Below are positions 34,246-42,376 of a stretch of 64,000 bases of DNA, one piece after another; the first letter of the stretch is position 1, and each line of letters opens with the position of its first letter. Location of the stretch: positions 1-64,000 of the forward strand of contig NZ_BOQL01000018.1 of NCBI RefSeq assembly GCF_018332655.1. The letters run 5' to 3'. Below the pieces are notes generated by a model. The model saw nothing but the letters and a program-made list of their open reading frames with translations, searched no databases and was not told the DNA's origin. The position numbers were made by a program, and so were the translations under genes. This stretch comes from Actinoplanes auranticolor (GTDB lineage Bacteria; Actinomycetota; Actinomycetes; Mycobacteriales; Micromonosporaceae).

Positions 34246-35258
34246 GCCTGGCTGCACTGTTCCTCGAACTGCGCGACGGTCGCCTTCGTGACGCGGTCCT
34301 CCTTGACCAGTTCGCTCTTCGGCGGGTTCTCGCCCTTGAAGTAGCGGGTGACGTAGGAGGCGGTCTGCTTGGCGATGGTGACCGGGTCCTCGGTCGCGGT
34401 GCCGTACATCTCGCCGGTCTTGATCGCCGCGATGCCCGCCTTGAAGCAGTTGCCGCCGGTGACGACCAGCCCGTCGGTCCCGCCGACCCTGCACCCGGCC
34501 TGCTTCGCAGCCTGCACGATCGGCAGGGCCATGTAGTCGGCCATGCCGTAGGCGGCCTGGATGCCGTCGCAGCCGTGCTTGGCGAACAGCTGCTGGGCGA
34601 CCTTGCCGGAGGCGGTGGGATCCCAGTTGGTGTCCTGGTCCTCGATGACCTGGTACTGCGCGGCGGTGGCCATCACCTTGCCGAAGCCGCTCATCCGGTC
34701 CTGGGTGACCAGCATGGCCTTGGTGCCGGACAGCACGATCACCTTGCCCGACTCCCGGCCCTGGGCCTTGAGCCCCTCGACGATGTTCTGGGCCGCGAAC
34801 TCCCCCAGCTTCACGTTGTCGGAGAGCACCGACATGACGTCGTCCTGGACCGCCGGGTCGGGCCGGCCGTCGACGATGAGCACCGGGACCCCGGCCTGCT
34901 TGGCCTTCTGGATCGGGACCACGGTCGCCGTGGTGTCCCACAGCGCGGCGACGATCAGGCTCGGCTTCTGCGAGACCGCCTGGTTGAAGTTCTGCACCTG
35001 GGTGCCGGCGTCCATGCTGGTGAGGTCGTTGATCTTCACGCCCGACGAGGCCAGCTCGGCCTTGAAGGTCTTGTTGTACGCGGCCCCCCAGGGGCTGGCG
35101 TCGCCGTAGCCGACGAAGGCGATGGTCTTGCCCTGCGTCCCGCCCCCACCGGCGGCGGTACCCGCGCCGGAGGAGCCCCCGCCGCAGGCTGAGGCGGCCA
35201 GAGCCGTACTCAGAGCACCGATCAGAAGTCCGGCACGCAGTGATCGAGTCCGCATCAT
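34242..35258 (-). CDS. CUT2-type solute-binding lipoprotein
   Basis: 338 residues. ATG-ATG start after AAGGAGAGCCA; Arg-rich signal and lipobox ASAC with Cys25, then a Gly/Ser linker. The mature part is a Peripla_BP_4 (ribose/autoinducer-type) two-lobe fold: TIAFVGYGDASPWG at the start, VLIVDGRPDP, and the hinge-like GGTDGLVVTGGN. First gene of the seven-gene operon. CUT2 systems import monosaccharides and small cyclic polyols; the ligand here is unknown. Confidence 0.9.
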   Translation of the reverse strand: MMRTRSLRAGLLIGALSTALAASACGGGSSGAGTAAGGGGTQGKTIAFVGYGDASPWGAAYNKTFKAELASSGVKINDLTSMDAGTQVQNFNQAVSQKPSLIVAALWDTTATVVPIQKAKQAGVPVLIVDGRPDPAVQDDVMSVLSDNVKLGEFAAQNIVEGLKAQGRESGKVIVLSGTKAMLVTQDRMSGFGKVMATAAQYQVIEDQDTNWDPTASGKVAQQLFAKHGCDGIQAAYGMADYMALPIVQAAKQAGCRVGGTDGLVVTGGNCFKAGIAAIKTGEMYGTATEDPVTIAKQTASYVTRYFKGENPPKSELVKEDRVTKATVAQFEEQCSQA

Positions 35259-35309
35259 TGGCTCTCCTTCAGAGTCGTACGCGGCCGGTGGCGCCCGCTG
35301 ACTAAGCGC

Positions 35310-35338
35310 ATAGTTACCTGGTAATCTGCGTGTGTCAA
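35310..35338 (-). promoter_or_regulatory. Promoter of the CUT2 catabolic operon
   Basis: Reverse strand: perfect -35 TTGACA (35338-35333), 17-nt spacer, -10-like AACTAT (35315-35310). The palindrome TTACCTGGTAA sits in the spacer and over the -10. The bases around the -35 match the MFS operon promoter at 40284-40298. Confidence 0.6.
35314..35324. promoter_or_regulatory. TetR operator candidate
   Basis: Perfect 11-bp palindrome TTACCTGGTAA, with weaker outer arms CGCA and TGCG a few bases away. It lies inside the promoter of the CUT2 operon and 122 bp before the divergent tetR gene, the classic position for a TetR repressor site. Confidence 0.6.
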
Positions 35339-35445
35339 CCGTCACATCTCGGTGACGGCCGGGAAACGGAGCACCTGGGCGGTTCGTACCTCCGCCCGGG
35401 GTGCGTAGGGTCGCCGCAGCGGCGAGAAAAGAAGGCGGTCACCCG

Positions 35446-36162
35446 ATGGCGAAGCGACGGCAGGCCCGTTTCACCACCCAGGACCTGGAAGGACTCCCGG
35501 AGCTGGACGACGAGTCCCCGACCCTGTGGGACGAGTCCCGGGGCGAGGTGCCGCGCAAGCTGCTCACCTCGGCGGTGCGCTGCTTCGCCTCGAACGGCTT
35601 CCACGCGACCACCACCCGGGACATCTCCAGCGGGGTCGGCCTGAGCCCGGGCGCGCTGTACGTGCACTTCCCCTCGAAGGAGGACGTCCTCTTCGAGATC
35701 ATCCGGACCGCGCACCGGCGGGTCCTCAGCTACGTCAGCGAGCCGGCCGTGCTCACCGTCGAGGACCCCGTGCGCCACCTGCGGGCCCTGGTCGCCCGCT
35801 ACACCGAGTGGCACGCCCGCCACCACGTCGCCGCGCGGGTCAGCCAGTACGAGCTCGCCGGGCTCTCCGCGGCCCACTACGAGGAGATCGTCGAGGTGCG
35901 GCACGAGACCAACGTCGTCTTCCGCGCCGCGGTCGAGCGGGGCGTCACGACCGGCGTCTTCGCCGACATCGACGTCAAGCGGGTCTCCCGGGCGATCCTC
36001 TCGCTGGGGATCGACCTGATCCGGTGGTACCGCCTCGACGGCTCCGACTCCCCCGGACAGCTGGGCGAGTTCACCGCCCAGCTCGCCCTGAAGATGGTCA
36101 TGACCCCGGACATCGACCTGGAGGCGGCCGGCGTGGGCGCTCAGTCCACCAGCGCCGAGTAG
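35446..36162 (+). CDS. TetR-family regulator of the CUT2 operon
   Basis: 238 residues. A 30-residue charged extension precedes the HTH: LLTSAVRCFASNGFHATTTR then ISSGVGLSPGALYVHFPSKEDVLFE (about 38-90). The C-terminal two thirds are helical ligand-binding domain. ATG at 35446 with AAGGCGG upstream. Divergent from the importer-catabolic operon with a palindrome between. Its end overlaps the convergent serine-hydrolase gene by 22 bp. Confidence 0.88.
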   Translation: MAKRRQARFTTQDLEGLPELDDESPTLWDESRGEVPRKLLTSAVRCFASNGFHATTTRDISSGVGLSPGALYVHFPSKEDVLFEIIRTAHRRVLSYVSEPAVLTVEDPVRHLRALVARYTEWHARHHVAARVSQYELAGLSAAHYEEIVEVRHETNVVFRAAVERGVTTGVFADIDVKRVSRAILSLGIDLIRWYRLDGSDSPGQLGEFTAQLALKMVMTPDIDLEAAGVGAQSTSAE

Positions 36163-37346
36163 ACCAGCTGACTCAGCTGCTGCCGTACGGGATAGGTGTT
36201 CGACGGCATGAACTGGGTGAAGAACATCGCGGTCACCCGGTCCACCGGGTCCACCCAGAACGCCGTGCTGGCTATCCCGCCCCAGGAGAACTCGCCCGCG
36301 TTGGTCGAGGAGCGGCCCGGCACCGGGTCCTGGGTGACGGCGAACCCGAACCCGAACCCCACACCCTCCAGCGACGTCTCGGCGAACCCGCCGGTCGACA
36401 GGGCGGCGAGGTCCCGCCCGCCGGGCAGGTGGTTGCGGGTCATCAACCGCACGGTCCGGCTGCCGAGGACCCGACGGCCGTCGAGTTCGCCGCCGTTCAG
36501 CAGCATCTGAGTGAAGCGGTGGTAGTCGGCGGCGGTACAGATGAGCCCGTGACCGCCGGCGTGCAGGACGGGTGGGCGGAGTGCGTGCCGCGCCAGGTCC
36601 CCGGCCGGCACCGGCCGACCGGTGACCGGGTCGGCCACGTACAGAGTGGCGAGTCCCGCGGCGTCGGTCTCCGGCACCCAGCGCCGCACCTCGGTCATGG
36701 CCAGCGGGGCGAAGATCCGTTCCTGGAGGACGGTGTCGAAATCCTGTCCGGTCACCACTTCGACGAGCCGGGCCAGCACGTCGGTGGCGACCGAGTAGCC
36801 CCAGGCGGTGCCCGGCTGGAACAGCAGCGGCAGGTCCGCGTACCGGTCGACGGTCGTGGCAAGATCCAGGCCGGCGTCGGTCAGGTCGAATCCGGCCTCG
36901 CGGTACAGCCGGTCCACCACCGAGGTGTGCAGGAAGCCGTAGGTCAGTCCGGCGGTGTGGCTCAGCAGGTGCCAGATCCGGATGGGCTCCACGGCCGGCA
37001 CCGTGTACGGCTTGAGCGCGGAACCCTTGTCGTACACCCGCATGTCGGCGAAGGCCGGCAACCACCGGCTGATCTCGTCGGTCAGCTGGAACCGGCCCTC
37101 CTCCCACAGAGTCATCGCCGCGACCGACGTGATCGGCTTGGTCATCGAGAAGATGCGCCACAGCGTGCCGGCCTCGACCGGCGTGCCGGCTTCCATGTCG
37201 CGGTGGCCGTAGACGCTGTTGTGGGCGATCCGGCCGTGCCGCGTCACGACGATCTGCCAGCCCGGGAGCAGTCCCTCGTCGACGTACCGCCGGAAATGCC
37301 GATCGATCCTCAGCAACCGCCCGGGGTCGAAGCCGTCGGTGCTCAT
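36141..37346 (-). CDS. Serine hydrolase of the beta-lactamase fold (class C/EstB-like)
   Basis: 401 residues, no export signal. The SxxK motif is SMTK in WRIFSMTKPITSVAAM (about residues 72-75); the Tyr motif is YSV (QPGTAWGYSVATDVLARL); a late GG(I/T) segment is GEFSWGGIAS. Family members act as esterases, lactonases or D-peptidases rather than true lactamases. The start overlaps the stop of the secreted hydrolase gene (ATGA); a longer upstream frame is only read-through of that gene. Third gene of the MFS operon. Confidence 0.88.
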   Translation of the reverse strand: MSTDGFDPGRLLRIDRHFRRYVDEGLLPGWQIVVTRHGRIAHNSVYGHRDMEAGTPVEAGTLWRIFSMTKPITSVAAMTLWEEGRFQLTDEISRWLPAFADMRVYDKGSALKPYTVPAVEPIRIWHLLSHTAGLTYGFLHTSVVDRLYREAGFDLTDAGLDLATTVDRYADLPLLFQPGTAWGYSVATDVLARLVEVVTGQDFDTVLQERIFAPLAMTEVRRWVPETDAAGLATLYVADPVTGRPVPAGDLARHALRPPVLHAGGHGLICTAADYHRFTQMLLNGGELDGRRVLGSRTVRLMTRNHLPGGRDLAALSTGGFAETSLEGVGFGFGFAVTQDPVPGRSSTNAGEFSWGGIASTAFWVDPVDRVTAMFFTQFMPSNTYPVRQQLSQLVYSALVD

Positions 37347-38869
37347 CGGGCCGGCGAGGGCGGGAACGGCGGATCCGGCCGGCACACCGTCCCCGGCGCG
37401 GGCGGCCTCGCGGTCAGCAGGTAGTGGCTCACGTGCCGGTCCACGCAGGCGTTGCGTTGCAGGTGGAAGGCGACGTGTCCCCATCCCGCGTACGACAGCA
37501 GCCGCGAGTTCGGCAGCAACCGGGAGGCCCCGACGGCGCCCGCGTAGGGGGTGGCCGGGTCGAAGTAGTTGCCCACGATGAGCACCGGCGCCGCCGTGCG
37601 TGTGGTCCACGGCCCGTGGTAGCTGTCCTGACCGGCGCGGGCCGGCCAGGAGCGGCACTGACTCCACACCCAGTTGTAGATGCGGCCGAAGTAGCCGTAC
37701 TGCCGCTCGGCGCGATCCGCGGCGTCCTGCCAGACCCGGAAGGATCGGGGGTTGACCGTGTCGGAGCAGGCCACGCCCGGCTTGCCCTCCACCTCGTTCG
37801 GATACTTCTCCGGCGCCGATCTGGCGGCTGTCCGTGGCGACGCCGGCGACAGCTGCTTCTCCAGATCGGCCAGGAAGGATCCCAGGCCGGGCCAGCTCGC
37901 CGCGTTGAACACCGCTCCCAGCGCGGCGCCGATCAGGTCGTTGTAGCTCAAGCTCCGCGGCTGTCCGGTGGCGGGATCGACGATCGTCACCGGGGCCGCC
38001 CGGAGGCGGCCGGCCAGTCGCGCGAAGCGGGCGCTCGACCGCCCCGAGAAGGCGCAGGCGGCGCCGGCCGCGTCACAGACCCGGAAGAACTCGTCCAGGG
38101 TCCGGCCCGCGCCGTCGGCCGCCGCCATCCGGGAGGCGGTCGGCGTGGTCCGCGCCGCGCCGCCGGGACCCCGGGTGGCCACGACCGGGTCGATGACACC
38201 GTCGATCACCAGGGCCCGGAACTTCCCCGGGAACAGGTTGGCGTAGGTTTGCCCGAGCAGGGAACCGTAGGAATATCCGAGGTAGGTCAGCCTCCTGTCG
38301 CTCAGGTGAACCCGAAGTCGTTCGAGGTCCCGGGCGACGTCCGCGCTCGACATGTGGTCAAGGACCGGCCCGCCGCGCCGGGCGCACGCGGCCGACAGTT
38401 TGTCGTCGGCCTGGCGCCAGACGTTCTCCTCGGCCGGTGTCTCCGGATAGAGGAACGGCGCGCGGTCCGCGCGCGCCTGCTCGGCCGTGTCGTAGCAGCG
38501 CAGTGCGGTGCTACCGGCCAGACCGCGCGAGTCGAAGCCGACGATGTCGAAGCGGGCCCGCAGCTCGGCCGGCAGGTCCCGGAAGCCGGCCTGGACGAAG
38601 GCGACCCCGGACAGGCCCGGCCCACCGGGGTTGACGACCAGGGATCCGATGCGCCGCGCCGGATCGGTGGCGCGCATCCGGGTCAGCGCGATGCTGATCT
38701 GCTCCCCGCGCGGCTCGTCATGGTCCAGCGGCACGGGGACGGTGGCGCATTCGAAGCCGGCCGCGCACGGCGTCCAGCGGACCGGAGCCGGACCGGCGGA
38801 GGCGGGCGTGGGCGAGGCGGCCAGGACCAGAGCGATGAGGGCGCTGCCCAGGGCAGCCTGACGGATCAC
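37343..38869 (-). CDS. Secreted TAP-like alpha/beta-hydrolase
   Basis: 508 residues. Signal peptide 1-25 (ending ASA). The alpha/beta-hydrolase core and C-terminal TAP-like domain resemble Streptomyces tripeptidyl aminopeptidases SlpD/SlpE: VVNPGGPGLSG (oxyanion loop), nucleophile Ser in YLGYSYGSLLGQ, VIDGVIDP, then VGNYFDPATPYAGA with the Asp and GHVAF with the His. Cleaves peptides or esters outside the cell; the products could feed the MFS importer encoded next to it. The GTG start overlaps the MFS stop. Confidence 0.87.
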   Translation of the reverse strand: MIRQAALGSALIALVLAASPTPASAGPAPVRWTPCAAGFECATVPVPLDHDEPRGEQISIALTRMRATDPARRIGSLVVNPGGPGLSGVAFVQAGFRDLPAELRARFDIVGFDSRGLAGSTALRCYDTAEQARADRAPFLYPETPAEENVWRQADDKLSAACARRGGPVLDHMSSADVARDLERLRVHLSDRRLTYLGYSYGSLLGQTYANLFPGKFRALVIDGVIDPVVATRGPGGAARTTPTASRMAAADGAGRTLDEFFRVCDAAGAACAFSGRSSARFARLAGRLRAAPVTIVDPATGQPRSLSYNDLIGAALGAVFNAASWPGLGSFLADLEKQLSPASPRTAARSAPEKYPNEVEGKPGVACSDTVNPRSFRVWQDAADRAERQYGYFGRIYNWVWSQCRSWPARAGQDSYHGPWTTRTAAPVLIVGNYFDPATPYAGAVGASRLLPNSRLLSYAGWGHVAFHLQRNACVDRHVSHYLLTARPPAPGTVCRPDPPFPPSPAR

Positions 38870-40215
38870 GGCTGGGCCGGTTCGGGCACGGTCTCATCCG
38901 GTACGGCAGGTGCACCGTCACCCGGCACCTTCTCCCGCCGTATCGCCAGGGCCAGCACGGGCACCAGCGCGAGACCGGCACACGCCGCCCCGGCGATCAC
39001 GTAGTACGGGGCGAACAAGCTGCCGGTGGCGTCCTCGATACGGCCGTACACGAAGGGTCCGACGAAGCCGCCGGTGATGCCGAGCGTGTTGATGAACGCC
39101 AGCCCCGCCGCGGCCAGCAGCCCCGACATCCGGGACATGGCGACCGACCAGAACAGCGGCAGGGTGCCGAGGGCGAAGAAGCTGGACAGGAAGATCAGCA
39201 CGACCCGCCAGACCGCGTTGGTGGACAGCAGGAAGCCGGTCATGATGAGCAGCGTGGCGCCCGCGCAGATGCCGATGAGCAGCACCTCGTGGCCGTAGCG
39301 GCGCTTGAGCCAGGGGAAGAGCAGCACGCCCGCCAGGCCCGCGATGCCGCCGCTGCCGGCGACGACTCCGATCAGGAACGAGCTCTCCAGGCCGAGCGCC
39401 TGCAGCACGGCCGGGAAGTTGAAGCCCACGCCCGAGCTGATCGCCTGGTTGACGAAGTAGATCGCGGCCAGCACCAGGATCACCGGGCGGCCGAAGGCCA
39501 GCCGCAGATTGCCGCGCACCCGGGTCGCCGAGGGCGCGTCGTCGCCGACCGCCCGCTCGGTCAGGACGGCCGCCTCCTGCGGCGTGAGCCACTTCGCGTC
39601 GCCGGGCCGGTCCGGCAGGGTGAACCAGACCAGTCCGCCGACCAGGATCGTGACGAGCCCCTCGATCAGGAACATCCACTGCCAGCCGTGCAGGCCGCCG
39701 GCGCCGTCCAGCTCCATGAGGGCGCCGCCCATCGGTGAGCCGATGAAGATGGCGATGCAGGGCGCGGTGTAGATCAGGCCCACCATCGTCACGCGGTGCT
39801 TCTGGGAGAACCAGAGCGTCACCATGTACATCAGCGCCGGGAACAGACCCGCCTCGGCGGCGCCGAGCAGCAGGCGCAGGACGTAGAACGACGCCTCGTT
39901 CTGCACGAACATCATGGCGGCGGACACCGCGCCCCAGCTGATCGCGATCCGGGTGATCCACACCCGCGGACCGACGCGGTACAGCACCAGATTGCTCGGC
40001 ACTTCGAGCAACGCGTAACTGACGAAGAACAGGCCCGCGCCGAGGCCGTAGGCAGCCGCGCTGATGCCGACGTCGGCCTCCAGCGCCGTCTTCGCGAGGG
40101 CGACGTTGGTCCGGTCGACGTAGGACATGAAGTAGGCGATGCCGATGATCGGCAACAGCCGGATCATCGCCTTCCTGGTGGCCGGCTCGTGCAGTGCGGC
40201 CCGGGCGTCGGTCAT
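38866..40215 (-). CDS. MFS importer, anion:cation symporter type
   Basis: 449 residues, twelve predicted helices in two halves. The first-helix block GIAYFMSYVDRTNVALAK is the signature of the ACS family (phthalate, glucarate, pantothenate transporters), so an organic acid is the likely substrate. The start at 40215 follows GGAGG; the ATG at 40230 contains that ribosome site and is rejected. First gene of the three-gene operon. Confidence 0.9.
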   Translation of the reverse strand: MTDARAALHEPATRKAMIRLLPIIGIAYFMSYVDRTNVALAKTALEADVGISAAAYGLGAGLFFVSYALLEVPSNLVLYRVGPRVWITRIAISWGAVSAAMMFVQNEASFYVLRLLLGAAEAGLFPALMYMVTLWFSQKHRVTMVGLIYTAPCIAIFIGSPMGGALMELDGAGGLHGWQWMFLIEGLVTILVGGLVWFTLPDRPGDAKWLTPQEAAVLTERAVGDDAPSATRVRGNLRLAFGRPVILVLAAIYFVNQAISSGVGFNFPAVLQALGLESSFLIGVVAGSGGIAGLAGVLLFPWLKRRYGHEVLLIGICAGATLLIMTGFLLSTNAVWRVVLIFLSSFFALGTLPLFWSVAMSRMSGLLAAAGLAFINTLGITGGFVGPFVYGRIEDATGSLFAPYYVIAGAACAGLALVPVLALAIRREKVPGDGAPAVPDETVPEPAQP

Positions 40216-40247
40216 GCGATGCCTCCGCATATGCTCGCTGATCAGGC

Positions 40248-40298
40248 ATACTACTGAGTATTACGTTATGACCATCGATGTATTGTGTCAACGGTCAC
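40248..40298 (-). promoter_or_regulatory. Promoter and operator region of the MFS operon
   Basis: Reverse strand: -35 TTGACA (40293-40288), 17-nt spacer, -10 TAACGT (40270-40265). Downstream of the -10 lies an inverted repeat ATACT-ACTG-AGTAT (40248-40261), a candidate TetR site. The block TGTGTCAACGGTCAC (40284-40298, plus strand) is 14/15 identical to the one at 35331-35345. Confidence 0.6.
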
Positions 40299-40347
40299 AG
40301 TCGTGATCGGACACGATAGGCTGGCCGCGGACTTGGAGGTGCTCCTG

Positions 40348-40974
40348 TTGAGCGCGACCCCGGAGGTGGCCGCCGACGTCCGCGCGAAGATCCTCGACGC
40401 GGCGGCCGAGGCGTTCATGCGCAACGGCTTCGCCGGCACCACGATCGACGACATCGCCCGCGACGTCCGGGCCACCAAGGGCCTGATCTACTACCACTTC
40501 CGGTCCAAGTTCGACATCTTCCTGGCGGTCTACGGCGAGGGCATGCGCCGGGTCCGCGAACGCGTCGAGCCGCACACCACCGGGCCCGGGGCGGCCCGCG
40601 ACCGGCTGGTGGCCATGTCGGTGGCCCACCTGCTCAACCTGATGGAGGCCCTGGCCTACCACCACGTCGTGCACCAGGCCGTACGGGGCGAGGTGTCGGC
40701 GGCACTGAAGGCGCGCCAGCTCGAGGCGCTCAAGGACCTCAACCGGCTGCGCAGTGACTACGAGAAGATGTTCCTCGCCGCCGTGGTCGAGGGCGTCGAG
40801 GACGGCTCTCTGCGCCCGGTGGAGCCCAGCCTGGCCGCCCGCACGCTGCTCAGCAACCTCAACGCGGTCGACATGTGGTACCGCCGGATCGAGGGCCAGA
40901 GCGCCGGCGAGCTGCACGACCTCGCCGTGCGGATCGTCGACCTGCTGATCGGTGGCCTGGCCACGAACCGGTGA
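40348..40974 (+). CDS. TetR-family regulator of the MFS operon
   Basis: 208 residues. HTH region ILDAAAEAFMRNGFAGTTID then IARDVRATKGLIYYHFRSKFDIF; helical ligand domain behind. The TTG at 40348 has GGAGG 8 nt upstream and yields the usual short start; the in-frame GTG at 40285 lies inside the opposite promoter and has no ribosome site. Divergent from the MFS operon, ends 12 bp before the convergent-strand lacI stop. Confidence 0.87.
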   Translation: MSATPEVAADVRAKILDAAAEAFMRNGFAGTTIDDIARDVRATKGLIYYHFRSKFDIFLAVYGEGMRRVRERVEPHTTGPGAARDRLVAMSVAHLLNLMEALAYHHVVHQAVRGEVSAALKARQLEALKDLNRLRSDYEKMFLAAVVEGVEDGSLRPVEPSLAARTLLSNLNAVDMWYRRIEGQSAGELHDLAVRIVDLLIGGLATNR

Positions 40975-40986
40975 CGGCGGGCACCG

Positions 40987-42000
40987 TCACGCGGAGCCGC
41001 GTTGCACCAGCCTGGTGGGCAGGATGATGGACGAGCGTTCCTGGCCGGCGATCAGGCCCAGGAGCATCCGGGTCATCTCCTTGCCCAGGTCCTGGATCGA
41101 CTGGTGGACAGTGGTCAACGGCGGCTCGGTCCGCTCGGCGATCTGCAGGTCGTCGAAGCCGACCACGGCGACATCGGCCGGCACGGACCGGCCGGCCTCG
41201 GCCAGGACGCGCAGGGCACCGGCCGCCATGTTGTCGCTGGCGGCGAACACGGCGTCGAGGTCGGGATGGCGGTCGAGCAGTGTCCTCATCGCCGCGGCCC
41301 CGCCGGCCTCGGTGAAGTCGCCCTCGGCCGTGCCGTGCGGAGTCAGTCCGGCCATGATCATCGCTTCCCGGTAACCGCGGTAGCGGGCCTCGCCGACCTC
41401 GGTGCAGATCTGGCCCGTGATGGTGACGACCCGGGTCCGGCCCAGGCCGATGAGATGCTCGGTGGCCAGCCGCGCGCCGCCGGCGTTGTCGGAGTCGACG
41501 TACCACTGCGGCTCGAAATGCAACGGCCGGCCGCCGTAGACGGCGGGCACGCCGGCCTGGCGCACGATGTGGGTCAGCGGATCGTCGCCGCGCAGCGCCA
41601 TCAGCATGACGCCGTCGACGCCGCGGGTCTGCAGCAGGTTGGTCAGCCGGGACCGGCCCCGGCCGGAACTGGCCAGGCACAGCAGTAGGTGCAGGTCCGT
41701 CTCCTCCAGCGCCGCGGAAACCCCGACGATGACCTGGGCGAAGAACGGATCGGCGAACAGCTCGGGATCGTCGTGCGAGACCGCGAGGGCGACGATGCCC
41801 GTCTGCCGGGTGGCCAGCGCCCGGGCGGTGCGGTCGGGCAGGTAGCCCATCTCCTTGATGGCGCGCTCGACGGCATCGCGGGTGGCCCGGCTGACGTGCG
41901 GGGCCTTGTTGATGACCCGGGACGCCGCCGAACGGGACACTCCGGCACGCTCGGCCACCTGGTCGAGGGTGGGCTGCCGCCGGGGTGCCGCTGCTGCCAT
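40987..42000 (-). CDS. LacI-family repressor, CebR/CelR-like
   Basis: 337 residues. HTH and hinge: TLDQVAERAGVSRSAASRVI then ATRDAVERAIKEMGYLPDRTARALATRQTG. The PBP-like sensor domain contains GVDGVMLMALRGDD and DAVFAASDNMAAGALRVLAEAG. The start at 42000 gives MAAAAPRRQPTLD; the longer frame upstream has no ribosome site. Divergent from a GH6 cellulase, with operator-like palindromes at 42137-42152 and 42248-42263 that match the cellobiose-responsive CebR/CelR box, so it probably represses the cellulase and itself until cello-oligosaccharides appear. Confidence 0.88.
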   Translation of the reverse strand: MAAAAPRRQPTLDQVAERAGVSRSAASRVINKAPHVSRATRDAVERAIKEMGYLPDRTARALATRQTGIVALAVSHDDPELFADPFFAQVIVGVSAALEETDLHLLLCLASSGRGRSRLTNLLQTRGVDGVMLMALRGDDPLTHIVRQAGVPAVYGGRPLHFEPQWYVDSDNAGGARLATEHLIGLGRTRVVTITGQICTEVGEARYRGYREAMIMAGLTPHGTAEGDFTEAGGAAAMRTLLDRHPDLDAVFAASDNMAAGALRVLAEAGRSVPADVAVVGFDDLQIAERTEPPLTTVHQSIQDLGKEMTRMLLGLIAGQERSSIILPTRLVQRGSA

Positions 42001-42136
42001 CGCGATGCCGAGCCTTTCCTGTCCGACGTCGGGGCAGGCCCCGGGTGGAGCCGACGGCCTTGATCCAGCCCGATCGATGGTATCGACCGCGGGTGGGTCC
42101 GTCGACGCGGTCCCTCGGCCCACCCGGCCGGCACAA

Positions 42137-42152
42137 CTGGAAGCGGTCCCAG
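42137..42152. promoter_or_regulatory. Degenerate CebR-like operator near lacI
   Basis: CTGGAAGCGGTCCCAG matches the perfect palindrome at 42248-42263 in 14 of 16 positions. It lies 137 bp upstream of the repressor start and may serve autoregulation or loop formation with the stronger site 111 bp away. Confidence 0.5.
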
Positions 42153-42247
42153 CAAGACGGCGACACGGGTGCAGTTCCGGCAGGCCGTGCCGGTCGTCCC
42201 CTTGACAATAGCCCGGAATCTGCTCAGCATCAGATCGACATACGTGA

Positions 42248-42263
42248 CTGGAAGCGCTTCCAG
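42248..42263. promoter_or_regulatory. CebR-like operator of the GH6 cellulase
   Basis: CTGGAAGCGCTTCCAG, a perfect 16-bp palindrome with the GCGC centre of CebR/CelR boxes, about 18 bp downstream of the -10 of the cellulase promoter, where bound repressor would block elongation. Confidence 0.75.
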
Positions 42264-42376
42264 TTTCCGTCCGCCGCGGGCGACGGGTACGCGTCCACCG
42301 GCGACCACCCGTCACCGCCGTTCCGGCTCCGCGGCACCGCTTGCCGATGCTCTTCCGACGCTCAGGAGACCTGCCG

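Larger units (their letters stand above)
42001..42376. promoter_or_regulatory. Divergent control region of lacI and GH6 cellulase
   Basis: 376 bp without a gene. Rightward promoter: TTGACA (42202-42207), 17-nt spacer, CAGCAT (42225-42230). Two CebR-like operators are annotated separately, one downstream of the rightward start and one toward the repressor gene. Confidence 0.6.

Noticed and set aside
40285..40347. Earlier GTG start for the second tetR gene
   Set aside because: It lies in the -35 region of the opposite promoter, lacks a ribosome site, and TTG 40348 has GGAGG at 8 nt.
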